DNA of 64,000 nucleotides from Bacillota bacterium (GTDB taxonomy: Bacteria; Bacillota; UBA4882; UBA8346). The position numbers and the translations under genes were made by a program. The notes under the pieces were generated by a model. The model saw nothing but the letters and a program-made list of their open reading frames with translations. It was not told the DNA's origin and searched no databases. Shown in pieces: positions 8,781 to 18,043 of the stretch; position 1 is the stretch's first letter; each line of letters starts with the position of its first letter. The DNA is taken from the NCBI GenBank assembly GCA_029553165.1, contig JAKPCT010000193.1, positions 18,073-82,072 of the forward strand, written 5' to 3'.

Positions 8781-9833
8781 ATGGCCTCTGAGTTAGATGG
8801 ACGTAAGAAAACAATTCTAAAAGCAGTTACAGATGATTATATTATATCCGCCGAGCCGGTAGGTTCAAGAACGATTGCCCGAAGGTACGATCTTGGTCTT
8901 TCGCCGGCCACTATTCGTAATGAAATGGCTGATCTTGAAGAGAGTGGTTTCCTGGAGCAGCCTCACGCTTCAGCAGGTAGAATTCCATCCGAACAAGGAT
9001 ATCGTTATTATGTTGATACCTTGATTTCGTTACAGCAACTTTCTGATCAGGATATTGAGTGGATTTATGGTGAACTGGAGAAAAACCAACAACAGATGGA
9101 GATGATCATCCATCATACCTCAAAGATGTTAGTTCAAATGACCCAATATCCTTCATTAATTTTAAGTCCCCAATTAGAATCGGCAGCTTTTAGACATGTT
9201 CAGTTAGTCAGGCTTTCAAACAGTACAATCATGGTTTTAATTGTTACTGATACAGGTTATGTTGAACATAAAGTAATTGAGTTTGAGAGTGAAATCACCG
9301 ATTCCGATCTTGACCGGATCTCCATGGTTTTAAATAAGAAGTTGCGTGGCGTCAATCTGAAAGAATTACAATCAGCATTGTTAAGCGAAATACGGTCAGA
9401 ATTGGAATTTCATCAGGAGTTTTATAATGAGGCTGTTAAACTGTTGTTACGGGCTACGGCCAGTAGTACCGGTGGCAAAGAACGGGTCTATGTTGACGGA
9501 GCAACTAAGATTTTGAATCAACCTGAATTTGCCGAGGTTCAAAAATTCAAACCATTACTGGATATTTTAGAGGAGGAAGAGAAGCTTTACAAGCTATTAT
9601 CGAATCATGTTCAACGTGGTGCTCAGGTTAAAATTGGCCATGAAAATGAAACATTTGGGATTAATGATTGCAGTATTGTAACAGCCAGTTATGAGATTGC
9701 CGGGAAAACGGTTGGAGTTATTGGTGTTCTGGGACCGACCCGGATGGATTACGCTAAAGTATTGCCCATTGTTGAACATACTGCTGCTATTTTGAGTGAA
9801 TTTTTAACACAAATGTGCCGGCGTTCCAAATAA
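8781..9833 (+). CDS. hrcA: Heat-inducible transcription repressor HrcA
   Basis: 350 residues. The N-terminal winged-helix region carries LSPATIRNEMADLEE and GFLEQPHASAGRIPS, both typical HrcA motifs, and the C-terminal region matches the GAF-like domain with GVIGVLGPTRMDY. It represses its own operon through the CIRCE site 30-60 bases upstream. The ATG at 8781 is preceded by AAGTGAGGTG; an in-frame earlier start at 8772 lies inside that site and is rejected. It is first in the operon with the chaperonin, grpE and dnaK. Identification is secure. Confidence 0.96.
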   Translation: MASELDGRKKTILKAVTDDYIISAEPVGSRTIARRYDLGLSPATIRNEMADLEESGFLEQPHASAGRIPSEQGYRYYVDTLISLQQLSDQDIEWIYGELEKNQQQMEMIIHHTSKMLVQMTQYPSLILSPQLESAAFRHVQLVRLSNSTIMVLIVTDTGYVEHKVIEFESEITDSDLDRISMVLNKKLRGVNLKELQSALLSEIRSELEFHQEFYNEAVKLLLRATASSTGGKERVYVDGATKILNQPEFAEVQKFKPLLDILEEEEKLYKLLSNHVQRGAQVKIGHENETFGINDCSIVTASYEIAGKTVGVIGVLGPTRMDYAKVLPIVEHTAAILSEFLTQMCRRSK

Positions 9834-9905
9834 AAATAGTAATTTTGGCAAATTATAATAATTATTGAATAGCCATTAATATTTTATTTGGAGGAACGTG
9901 GTATA

Positions 9906-11426
9906 TTGAACGAGATACCAACACAGCCGGAAACCAATCAACACCTGGCAGCATTAATTGTCAATGCCGGTGCAGTACGTGCCGTAACCGAAGCAGTTCA
10001 AGGTACTTTAGGACCCAAGGGACTGGATTGTCTGTTGATAGATGAATTTGGCTCGGTTATAGTGACTAATGACGGTGTCTCGATTTTGAAGACAATGGAT
10101 GTAAATCATCCGGCAGCACGGATGATTATCAGTGCCGCAGAACATCAGGAAGAACAGGTTGGAGATGGAACTACAACGGCCACAATCTTAGCCGGAGCTT
10201 TGATTAATGAAGGTGTAAATCAGGTTATTAAGGGTGTACCAGTAATTAAGGTTATTGAAGGAATCAGACTAGGAATTAATGATGCCCTTGAATATTTAAA
10301 AGATGCGGTCGTTACGATTGATCAAAGTAATATTCAGATTGTCAAACAGATCGCCCTGATTGCAGGGAGGAACCATCCTGAACTGGCAGAATTAATTGTT
10401 GAAGCAGCTAAGATTGTAGGCGAGCAAATATTGCATGACCCAGGCTATAAACTTGCCGATCAAATAATTGCTTTAGAAAGTTCTGAAAATCATCTAATTC
10501 GGGGGACGATCATTGAGAGAGTACCTTTGAATAAAGAGATGCCTCGCCGAATTACTGCGGCACGAATCGTAATAATTGACGATTCACTAGAGCCGATTAA
10601 GGTTGATAGCGAAGCCTTAACTTTAGAGATAGGATTTAAACAGCAGATCCAAAGTCAGGAAGATTTAAGAGAGAACATTAAAAAATTAGCCCGAATCGGT
10701 GTAACAGCGATTTTTACCAATCGTTCGATTGCAGAGAGTGTTGAGGACCTGATTACGGATCTGGGGATGATTGCCGTTCAACAAGTTGCAATGAAGGAGT
10801 TACAACGATTGGCAACATTAACAGGCGCCAGACCAATTAAAAAAAGCAGTCTGTTTCGTGAAGAATCTGATTTAACTAGGATTATTGGTGCGGCAACTGA
10901 AATCGTTGTTGATGAAAAATATAATCATATTAAAGTTTATGGAAGTTCTGATTGTCAGTTTGTCACAGTTATTGTAGGGGCCGCAACGAAAGAAGTTGTT
11001 GCGGAACGGGAACGAATCGCTAAAGATGCTGCGGCAGCCGTTCAGGCTGCTTTGTGTAGTGGGGTAGTTCCCGGTGGCGGCAGTACCGAAATCAGTATTG
11101 CTAGTCGGTTAGCCCAGAATCAGGTCCGGGGGATGAATGGCTATGGTTATCAATGTGTCATTGAGGCATTAAAACAGCCAATGACGCAGATCTGTTCTAA
11201 TGCTGGATTTAATCCGCTGGAGAAGATCGAAGAAGTTTTGGAGTATAATGCCAAAGATCCTTCTTATTCATATGGGGTTAATTGTGATACGGGAAGAGTT
11301 GAGGATCTGGCTTTAAATGGAGTTTGGGATCCTTTCGACGTTAAGTATCTCGCTATTAAGACCGCTGGTGAAGTTAGTGAGGCCATCTTAAGAATCAATA
11401 ACATTATTAAAATGAAGAATCACTAG
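9906..11426 (+). CDS. Archaeal-like (group II/III) chaperonin in the dnaK operon
   Basis: About 506 residues of a thermosome-like chaperonin, not GroEL. Equatorial motifs GTLGPKGLD, NDGVSILK and GDGTTTATILAG and the C-terminal VVPGGGSTE and NCDTGRVED blocks follow the group II pattern. The apical part (about residues 225-310) is long enough to hold the helical lid that group II chaperonins use instead of GroES. Archaeal-like chaperonins of this kind (group III) are known from Firmicutes such as Carboxydothermus hydrogenoformans, also near dnaK. The TTG at 9906 follows GGAGG at 9890. It lies between hrcA and grpE under the CIRCE promoter. Confidence 0.9.
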   Translation: MNEIPTQPETNQHLAALIVNAGAVRAVTEAVQGTLGPKGLDCLLIDEFGSVIVTNDGVSILKTMDVNHPAARMIISAAEHQEEQVGDGTTTATILAGALINEGVNQVIKGVPVIKVIEGIRLGINDALEYLKDAVVTIDQSNIQIVKQIALIAGRNHPELAELIVEAAKIVGEQILHDPGYKLADQIIALESSENHLIRGTIIERVPLNKEMPRRITAARIVIIDDSLEPIKVDSEALTLEIGFKQQIQSQEDLRENIKKLARIGVTAIFTNRSIAESVEDLITDLGMIAVQQVAMKELQRLATLTGARPIKKSSLFREESDLTRIIGAATEIVVDEKYNHIKVYGSSDCQFVTVIVGAATKEVVAERERIAKDAAAAVQAALCSGVVPGGGSTEISIASRLAQNQVRGMNGYGYQCVIEALKQPMTQICSNAGFNPLEKIEEVLEYNAKDPSYSYGVNCDTGRVEDLALNGVWDPFDVKYLAIKTAGEVSEAILRINNIIKMKNH

Positions 11427-11443
11427 AATTATGGAGGTTATCA

Positions 11444-12028
11444 ATGTTAAAGAAAGAAGTTGAAGAGAGTGTTTTGGAAACTGATGAGCAAATTGAAGCA
11501 GATATAAATGAAACAGTCAAAGAAGATGTTTCTGAAACAGTTGGTGATAATCAAAAGTTGGTTGAATTAACCAATGAAATAGAAGCATTAAAACAAGAGA
11601 AAGAAGATTTATATAACCGTTTACTCCGAACGCAGGCTGATTTTGATAATTTTCGCCGCCGGAGTCGTAAAGAGCTTGAACAGGCGAGTATTTATGGCGG
11701 GGAAGAACTTTTAAAAAAGATTTTGCCGGTTTTAGACAATTTAGAACGTGCGGTTGCAAGCTTTAATGAACAATCTGACAATAGTAGTTGGCAAGAAGGT
11801 GTTCAGTTAACACTGCGGCAATTCAAAGAAATTTTGACGGCTGAAGGATTAGAAGCGGTTGAGTCTTTAAATCAACCATTCGATCCCCAAGTCCACGAAG
11901 CAGTGATGCAGGAAGAGTCGGAAGCGGTTACTGAACCGATGATTACCATGGAGATCCAAAAAGGTTATAAATATAAGGATAAATTGATTCGGCCGGCAAT
12001 AGTCAAAGTAGCTGTGCCAAAAAATTAA
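11444..12028 (+). CDS. grpE: Nucleotide exchange factor GrpE
   Basis: 194 residues. An acidic, disordered start (to about residue 35) is followed by a long coiled coil and the GrpE core RTQADFDNFRRRS, with the C-terminal beta domain ending KYKDKLIRPAIVKVA. It promotes ADP release from DnaK in the cytoplasm. GGAGGT lies six bases ahead of the ATG. The gene is 17 bases after the chaperonin and 50 before dnaK, so it belongs to the CIRCE-controlled operon. Confidence 0.95.
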   Translation: MLKKEVEESVLETDEQIEADINETVKEDVSETVGDNQKLVELTNEIEALKQEKEDLYNRLLRTQADFDNFRRRSRKELEQASIYGGEELLKKILPVLDNLERAVASFNEQSDNSSWQEGVQLTLRQFKEILTAEGLEAVESLNQPFDPQVHEAVMQEESEAVTEPMITMEIQKGYKYKDKLIRPAIVKVAVPKN

Positions 12029-12078
12029 ATGTTAGTCGTACATATTATAGGTAATCTAATAATAGGGGGTTCATATAT

Positions 12079-13917
12079 ATGGCTAAAGTCTTAGGTATTG
12101 ATTTAGGAACAACAAACTCGTGTATGGCAGCGATGGAAGGTGGAGAGGCAGTCGTTATCCCGAATGCTGAAGGGGGTCGGACTACTCCATCGGTAGTAGG
12201 TTTCTCGAAAACCGGCGAGCGAATGGTCGGTCAGGTAGCTAAACGTCAAGCGGTTGCCAACACTGATCGGACCGTTGTCTCGATTAAACGGCGGATGGGA
12301 ACTGATTACAAAGTAAAGATTGATGATAAACAGTACACACCTCAAGAAATTTCGGCAATGGTCTTACAAAAGTTGAAAGCGGATGCCGAAGCTTATTTTG
12401 GGGAAAAGATTGATAAAGCAGTTATTACTGTTCCGGCTTATTTCTCCGATGCCCAACGTCAGGCAACTAAAGACGCAGGGAAGATTGCTGGTTTAGAAGT
12501 ATTGAGAATTGTTAACGAACCGACAGCAGCAGCGTTAGCCTATGGACTGGATAAAGGTGAAGATCATACGATCTTGGTTTATGACCTAGGTGGCGGTACA
12601 TTCGACGTTTCCATTCTTGAGTTAGGTGATGGAGTTTTTGAAGTTAAGGCTACCAGTGGTAATAATCGCTTAGGCGGCGATGATTTTGACGAACGGATTG
12701 TTAACTGGATGGCAGATGAGTTTAAGCGGGACAACGGAATTGATCTACGGAATGACCGGATGGCATTACAACGGTTAAAAGAAGCTGCTGAAAAGGCAAA
12801 GATTGAGTTGTCCGGATTAACTACGACTGCAATTAATCTGCCATTTATTACCGCTGTTAACGGTGAACCAAAGCATTTAGACATGACCTTAACCCGGGCT
12901 AAATTTGATGAGCTTACCAGAGACTTGGTGGAAGCAACAGTTGGACCAACCCAAAGGGCATTGGCAGATGCCGGTTTGGAAGCAAAAGATATTGATAAAG
13001 TAATTTTAGTAGGTGGTTCAACCAGAATTCCTGCAGTTCAAGAGGCAGTGAAACGGATTACTGGTAAAGAACCTTATAAAGGAGTCAACCCTGATGAGGT
13101 TGTTGCAATTGGCGCAGCAATTCAAGCCGGTGTTTTAGTTGGTGATGTTAAAGATATCGTCTTATTAGACGTTACTCCGCTTTCATTAGGGTTAGAAACG
13201 CTTAATGGTGTGTTTACCAAAATGATTGAACGGAATACCACGATTCCGACATCAAAAACGCAGATTTTCTCAACAGCGGCTGACAATCAAACTGCAGTAG
13301 ATATTCATGTACTTCAAGGCGAACGCCCCATGGCTGCGGATAACATTACTTTGGGCCGGTTTAGACTCGATGGTATCCCACCAGCACCACGTGGTATTCC
13401 TCAAATTGAAGTTACTTTTGATATTGATGCTAACGGAATTGTTCATGTATCAGCAAAAGATAAAGGAACCGGTAAAGAACAGAAGGTTACAATTACTTCT
13501 TCATCCGGTCTTAAAGAAGACGAGATCGAAAGAATGATGCGTGAAGCGGAAGCACATGCTGAAGAAGATAAGCGACGCCGTGAAGAGGCTGAGGTAATTA
13601 ACGAAGCTGATAATTTAATTTACAGTACTGAAAAGGCATTAAAAGAGATCGGAGATAAAGCTGACCAAGCGCAGGTAGAGAAGATTAAAAATCTCAAAGA
13701 TGAACTGCAACAAGCGGTAACTGCGAAAGATATTAATAAGATTAAAGAACGTAAGGAAAACTTAGAGAAGGTTTTACATGAACTTTCAGCAACCATCTAT
13801 AATCAGGCAGGCCAGGCCCAAGCCGGGGCAGGACCGGATAACGGACCGACCGGATATGGCCCTCAAGCTGAAGGACCTACAGTAGATGCTGATTATAAGG
13901 TTCAGGATGATAAATAA
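12079..13917 (+). CDS. dnaK: Chaperone DnaK (Hsp70)
   Basis: 612 residues, a typical Hsp70 length. The ATPase begins [10 protein letters not shown] and carries [17 protein letters not shown] and the adenosine motif [11 protein letters not shown]; the substrate-binding domain starts near [14 protein letters not shown], and a helical lid and a Gly/Pro-rich disordered tail follow. AGGGGG precedes the ATG. It works with DnaJ and GrpE in cytoplasmic protein folding. The operon lies under HrcA/CIRCE control. Nothing is missing from the domain set. Confidence 0.98.
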   Translation: MAKVLGIDLGTTNSCMAAMEGGEAVVIPNAEGGRTTPSVVGFSKTGERMVGQVAKRQAVANTDRTVVSIKRRMGTDYKVKIDDKQYTPQEISAMVLQKLKADAEAYFGEKIDKAVITVPAYFSDAQRQATKDAGKIAGLEVLRIVNEPTAAALAYGLDKGEDHTILVYDLGGGTFDVSILELGDGVFEVKATSGNNRLGGDDFDERIVNWMADEFKRDNGIDLRNDRMALQRLKEAAEKAKIELSGLTTTAINLPFITAVNGEPKHLDMTLTRAKFDELTRDLVEATVGPTQRALADAGLEAKDIDKVILVGGSTRIPAVQEAVKRITGKEPYKGVNPDEVVAIGAAIQAGVLVGDVKDIVLLDVTPLSLGLETLNGVFTKMIERNTTIPTSKTQIFSTAADNQTAVDIHVLQGERPMAADNITLGRFRLDGIPPAPRGIPQIEVTFDIDANGIVHVSAKDKGTGKEQKVTITSSSGLKEDEIERMMREAEAHAEEDKRRREEAEVINEADNLIYSTEKALKEIGDKADQAQVEKIKNLKDELQQAVTAKDINKIKERKENLEKVLHELSATIYNQAGQAQAGAGPDNGPTGYGPQAEGPTVDADYKVQDDK

Positions 13918-13973
13918 TTGCAAGCACCAATTAGTTGTTGGTTAAGTAAGATATAAGATATTTGAGTTTAAGG

Positions 13974-14015
13974 CTCCAAGGGAGATTTAATCTTTGGATT
14001 AATTATTCCTTGGAG
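13974..14015 (+). promoter_or_regulatory. Hairpin between dnaK and dnaJ
   Basis: CTCCAAGG (13974-13981) pairs exactly with CCTTGGAG (14008-14015) across a 26-base loop. No strong T-run follows, so it is more likely an mRNA-processing or attenuation structure than a full terminator. It would separate dnaJ expression from the upstream genes. Confidence 0.45.
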
Positions 14016-14071
14016 TTTATCCTCAACAGGTATCTGGTTTTAAATTAAAACTAGAAAGTAAGGAATAAACA

Positions 14072-15205
14072 ATGTCAAAACGTGATTATTATGAAGTTTT
14101 AGGTGTTAGTAAAACTGCAACCGAAGAAGAACTGAAAAAAGCCTACCGCAAACTGGCTCGCAAATATCATCCGGACGTTAATAAGGACAATCCGGAAGAA
14201 GCAGCGGCAAAGTTTAAAGAGATCAATGAGGCCTATAATGTTTTAAGTGATCCCCAAAAACGCGCTGCTTATGATCAGTATGGTCATGCGGCTACCGATC
14301 CTAATTTTGGAGCCGGTGGTTTTGGTGGCTTTGGTGATTTCGGATTTGATGGTTTTGGTGATATTTTTGATATGTTTTTCGGTGGCGGACGGGGTGGTTC
14401 GCAAAGGAGAAACGGCCCACAACGCGGTAACGATCTCCGTTTTGATATGGAGATTACTTTTGAAGAAGCTGCTTTTGGAAAGGATGCCACGATTGAGATC
14501 CCGCGAACTGAAACCTGTCCAACCTGTAGCGGAAATCGCGCGAAACCGGGAACACCGATTAAAACCTGTACTAACTGTAATGGTACTGGTCAAGTCCAGG
14601 TAACCCAAGCGACGGCATTTGGCCGTTTTGTCAATGTCCGGACCTGTGAACACTGTCATGGGGAAGGGAAGGTTATTGAAACACCTTGTACCGGATGTCA
14701 TGGAACCGGTAGAGTCCGTAAAAACCGGAAGATTGATGTTAAAGTTCCGGCCGGAGTGGAGAACGGGTCACGGTTGCGGGTTGCGGGTGAAGGTGAAGCA
14801 GGCCTACGGGGTGGCTCACCTGGAGATTTGTATATTTATATCTATGTTAAGAAACATCCTCAATTTGAACGCCAAGGCGATGATGTGATCAGTGAAATCA
14901 GCTTGAGTATTACGCAGGCGACTTTGGGTACAACGGTTATGGTTGATACCCTTGATGGTAAGGTAGAATTAAAGATTCCGGAAGGAACACAACATGGAAC
15001 CTCATTCCGGATGAGGGGACATGGAATCACTCACCTACGAGGCCATGGCCGTGGCGACCATTATGTCAAAGTAAAAGTGGCAATTCCTGCCAAACTCAAT
15101 GGCGAACAGCGGGAACTCCTTAAAAAGCTGGCAATGTCGTTTGGCGAAAAGTTGGATGCTGATGAGAAGGGATTTATTGATAAGGTTAAGAATGCGTTTA
15201 AATAA
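14072..15205 (+). CDS. dnaJ: Chaperone DnaJ (Hsp40)
   Basis: 377 residues of a class A J-protein. The J domain at the N-terminus has the HPD tripeptide in KYHPDVNKD; a Gly/Phe-rich linker (about residues 75-115) follows, then four zinc-binding Cys repeats ([30 protein letters not shown]) and the C-terminal substrate domains. It stimulates DnaK ATPase and passes on clients. The ATG at 14072 has AAGGA upstream. A hairpin in the gap from dnaK may tune its level, and a strong terminator follows. Confidence 0.97.
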   Translation: MSKRDYYEVLGVSKTATEEELKKAYRKLARKYHPDVNKDNPEEAAAKFKEINEAYNVLSDPQKRAAYDQYGHAATDPNFGAGGFGGFGDFGFDGFGDIFDMFFGGGRGGSQRRNGPQRGNDLRFDMEITFEEAAFGKDATIEIPRTETCPTCSGNRAKPGTPIKTCTNCNGTGQVQVTQATAFGRFVNVRTCEHCHGEGKVIETPCTGCHGTGRVRKNRKIDVKVPAGVENGSRLRVAGEGEAGLRGGSPGDLYIYIYVKKHPQFERQGDDVISEISLSITQATLGTTVMVDTLDGKVELKIPEGTQHGTSFRMRGHGITHLRGHGRGDHYVKVKVAIPAKLNGEQRELLKKLAMSFGEKLDADEKGFIDKVKNAFK

Positions 15206-15208
15206 TAG

Positions 15209-15240
15209 GGTGTTGCGGAAGCAACGCCTTTATTTTTCTC
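15209..15240 (+). terminator. Rho-independent terminator after dnaJ
   Basis: GGTGTTGC and GCAACGCC form an eight-pair stem with a GGAA loop, followed by a T-rich tail. It likely ends the heat-shock operon before prmA. Confidence 0.85.
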
Positions 15241-15372
15241 TTTTTTAGTGAAAATAAAGATGTGTATATATGTGGAACAATGGATAAACAGAAAATGAAA
15301 TTCAAAGCAGGAAAACTGATTTTGGAAGCTAATTTATTCCATTGTGCATTTATTAATCAGAAGGAGCTTTGG

Positions 15373-16308
15373 ATGGCAGAAATAGTATGGTGTGAGTTGA
15401 AGGTGGTTGTCCCTGCCGAGTATGCAGACTTGGTGGCAGAGTTGTTTTTAGAAGAGGGAGCCGGAGGGGTTGTCCATGAAGATCCGGCAATTTTAGCTTC
15501 AAAAGAATTTGATGTTGATGAGTTGGTCGATGAGACCTTTAAAGATACAATTGGGTCCGAATATGCGATAAAAGCCTATTTTCCGGTCGATGATACTTTG
15601 GGTACCAAAGTGACACTTTTGAAAGAGAAGATTCAAGAGCTGGTACAAGAAGAAGTAACTTTGGAATTAAAGCAGATTTGTGAGGATGATTGGGCCCACG
15701 CCTGGAAAGCTTATTATAAACCGGAGCGGATTGGGAAGATTGTAATCAAGCCCAGTTGGGAATCTTATGAACCAAGTTGTTCGGAACAGGTAATTGAGAT
15801 GGATCCGGGTATGGCGTTTGGTACCGGGACACATCCGACAACCCGTCTGTGTATTAAGCTATTGCAGGAGTTGATTCAGCAGCCTTTAGATGTACTGGAT
15901 CTGGGTACCGGGTCCGGGATTTTGGCGATTGCAGCTGCCAAATTGGGAGCGGCGCGTGTGGTTGCTTCTGATATTGACTCGGTTGCTGTCAAAGTTGCCA
16001 CTGAGAATGTGGTCCGTAACAATCTGGCAGATACCGTCAGTGTGATTAAAAGTGATCTTTTGAAAGAGCATTCCCAGGCAAAGTACGATCTTGTCGTGGC
16101 CAATATTATTGCTGATGTAATTTTGCAATTGATTCCGGAAGTAAATGATTATCTTAAACAGTCAGGATTATTTGTAATATCCGGGATCATTGAAGGCAGA
16201 TTGGATGAAATCGAATTAAGTTTGAAACAGAATGGCTTTCAAATCCAACAGGTTAAAGAGGAAGCTGAATGGCGTGCCATTGTTGCTGTTAATTGCTCGC
16301 CAGTTTAA
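15373..16308 (+). CDS. prmA: Ribosomal protein L11 methyltransferase PrmA
   Basis: 311 residues. The N-terminal L11-recognition domain is followed by a class I SAM methyltransferase with GTGTHPTTRLC and VLDLGTGSGILAIAAAKLGA, the SAM-binding glycine loop. It trimethylates ribosomal protein L11. The ATG at 15373 is chosen because AAGGAG lies six bases upstream; an open frame continues back to 15262 but has no ribosome site there. The gene pairs with rsmE 25 bases downstream, a conserved order after dnaJ. Confidence 0.95.
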   Translation: MAEIVWCELKVVVPAEYADLVAELFLEEGAGGVVHEDPAILASKEFDVDELVDETFKDTIGSEYAIKAYFPVDDTLGTKVTLLKEKIQELVQEEVTLELKQICEDDWAHAWKAYYKPERIGKIVIKPSWESYEPSCSEQVIEMDPGMAFGTGTHPTTRLCIKLLQELIQQPLDVLDLGTGSGILAIAAAKLGAARVVASDIDSVAVKVATENVVRNNLADTVSVIKSDLLKEHSQAKYDLVVANIIADVILQLIPEVNDYLKQSGLFVISGIIEGRLDEIELSLKQNGFQIQQVKEEAEWRAIVAVNCSPV

Positions 16309-16333
16309 TTGACTTTGGTAAAAGGAGATAACC

Positions 16334-17077
16334 ATGACCCGATTCTTTATTCCTTCCAGCCAAATAAACGGTAATCAGGTGGTTTTAGAAGGCAGTGACC
16401 ACCATCACCTTTTAAATGTCCTTCGAAAAAAGGTTAACGACCAAATTATCGTTTTGGATGGTAAGGGTCAGGAGTTTTTAGTCAGGATCACTGAGCTAAG
16501 TCCTTTAAAAGCAGTGGGGGAAATCGTTGAATTGATTGATAAACCTACTGAACCAAGAGTTCGGATTACTTTGGTACAGAGTTTGCCGAAAGCTGATAAG
16601 TTTGAATATATTTTACAAAAAAATACGGAGCTGGGAGTGGCCCGGTTTCAACCGATAATCAGTGAGCGGAGTACAATCCGGATCAATGAAGAATCCCGGA
16701 TGAAGAAGTGGGAACGCTGGCATAAGATCATCAAGGAAGCTGCGGAACAATCGGGACGCAAAGTAATTCCGGAGTTGGAGATGGTCCAAAACTGGAAGGA
16801 TGCGTTACCACGACTGCGATCCGGACTGGTTTTAATCCCCTGGGAAGGCGAAAAAACGCGCTCGTTAAAAGCGGTCTTGGAAGCTGAGAAAGTAGTCCCG
16901 GAGGAAGTCAGCCTGATCATAGGTTCCGAAGGTGGTTTTTCGCTGGAAGAAGTAAAGGAAGCCCAAGCCAGAGGAGCGATTCCGGTTACATTGGGGCCCA
17001 GGATTTTGCGTACGGAAACCGCCGGTCTGGTTGCCGCAACTGCTATTTTATATCATTATGGTGAATTGGGATATTAA
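16334..17077 (+). CDS. rsmE: 16S rRNA (uracil-1498-N3) methyltransferase RsmE
   Basis: 247 residues of the SPOUT-fold RsmE family. The deep-trefoil-knot motifs are visible as IIGSEGGFSLEE and LGPRILRTETAG near the C-terminus, and an N-terminal PUA-like domain starts MTRFFIPSSQ. It methylates U1498 of 16S rRNA. AAAGGAGA lies ahead of the ATG. The gene ends about 20 bases before the stop codon of the convergent yqhG-like gene, with no obvious terminator between. Confidence 0.95.
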   Translation: MTRFFIPSSQINGNQVVLEGSDHHHLLNVLRKKVNDQIIVLDGKGQEFLVRITELSPLKAVGEIVELIDKPTEPRVRITLVQSLPKADKFEYILQKNTELGVARFQPIISERSTIRINEESRMKKWERWHKIIKEAAEQSGRKVIPELEMVQNWKDALPRLRSGLVLIPWEGEKTRSLKAVLEAEKVVPEEVSLIIGSEGGFSLEEVKEAQARGAIPVTLGPRILRTETAGLVAATAILYHYGELGY

Positions 17078-17098
17078 TAAAAATTAAATCTTAACAAG

Positions 17099-17998
17099 TC
17101 ATTGTCCATTCCATCGAATCTTCTGTTTGACCGGATCATAAATAATTGGGTTTAACACTTTGTTTGCCTCCCATGATTCCAGTGTATAGATCACGATCGG
17201 GAGATAAAGGATTGCTACATTGATGATCTCGATTCGGATTATGGGACGGTATTTACGATAGATCTCAGCGATCTGCCGGTAAAAAGCATGTAAATCCTCT
17301 TTGGGTTCTCCGCGATAAAACTCTTCTAAATAGTTAACTTCTTCCTGCCACCGTAATTTGGCATTTTCAATCCATTGATCATCATGATTTTGCAAGAGCC
17401 ATTTTAAATGGTTGGATAAAGCTTTAAACCCTTCACTGTAAGGAATCTTGCGTTTTTCGAGATGTTTTTTGGGTAGAGTGGTAACTACTCTTTTATTACT
17501 TAATTCGTTTAACAGGTTGGAAGCGATCTCTCCGGTTACCAAATTGATACTAAGACTATAGAGTTCTTCAGTCTTTTCATCAGTTTCAAAACCAATCTTA
17601 AAATTGACCAATAAATTTGGTTGGTAGTAAAGTAAGGGTTGTTTATAAAAGAAGCGGGGAGCTTCTTTGAGCAGATTGTTGATCTGACGTTCGATTTTCC
17701 GGTGATCAAGTTCATAAGGGACCGAACCTTTAAAGATCAATCCCCGTTTTTTGATACCATCGACGAACCACTGTAACCGGTAGCTACCTTTGGTGACCAG
17801 TTCTGAACCGGGGTATTTGGCTAAGTGGTCAGGGTGGCAGACTATTTGCAGATTTAAGGTTTCAATGTGGGCAGGAGTGAAGAAGGTTCTTGGCACCTGA
17901 ACCTGACACTGCGCCATGATCAGTTCGTTATTGATAATGTTGTAAGGAGCTCCGGCGATCTTCAAGGAGTCAACGATAAAGTTGAAAACTTGCGACAT
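17099..17998 (-). CDS. YqhG-like protein
   Basis: 299 residues that resemble the B. subtilis YqhG family, a conserved protein of unknown function encoded beside the SNF2-type helicase YqhH. That same pairing occurs here: the upstream helicase gene ends 45 bases before this start codon, on the same strand. No catalytic motif is obvious; the protein is mixed alpha/beta with many charged residues and no membrane segment. GGAG precedes the ATG at 17998. A joint role with the helicase is inferred from the conserved linkage only. Confidence 0.72.
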   Translation of the reverse strand: MSQVFNFIVDSLKIAGAPYNIINNELIMAQCQVQVPRTFFTPAHIETLNLQIVCHPDHLAKYPGSELVTKGSYRLQWFVDGIKKRGLIFKGSVPYELDHRKIERQINNLLKEAPRFFYKQPLLYYQPNLLVNFKIGFETDEKTEELYSLSINLVTGEIASNLLNELSNKRVVTTLPKKHLEKRKIPYSEGFKALSNHLKWLLQNHDDQWIENAKLRWQEEVNYLEEFYRGEPKEDLHAFYRQIAEIYRKYRPIIRIEIINVAILYLPIVIYTLESWEANKVLNPIIYDPVKQKIRWNGQ

Positions 17999-18043
17999 GT
18001 TTATTCTCCAAATTACACAAATATGATTTGATTTGTATTTGTA

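Noticed and set aside
14243..14701. Long reverse-strand and alternative-frame reading frames across dnaJ
   Set aside because: They shadow a well-supported gene and show no ribosome site or family motif.
15262..15372. N-terminal extension of PrmA
   Set aside because: The frame is open, but the ribosome site is at 15361 and PrmA proteins start at the MAEIVW position.
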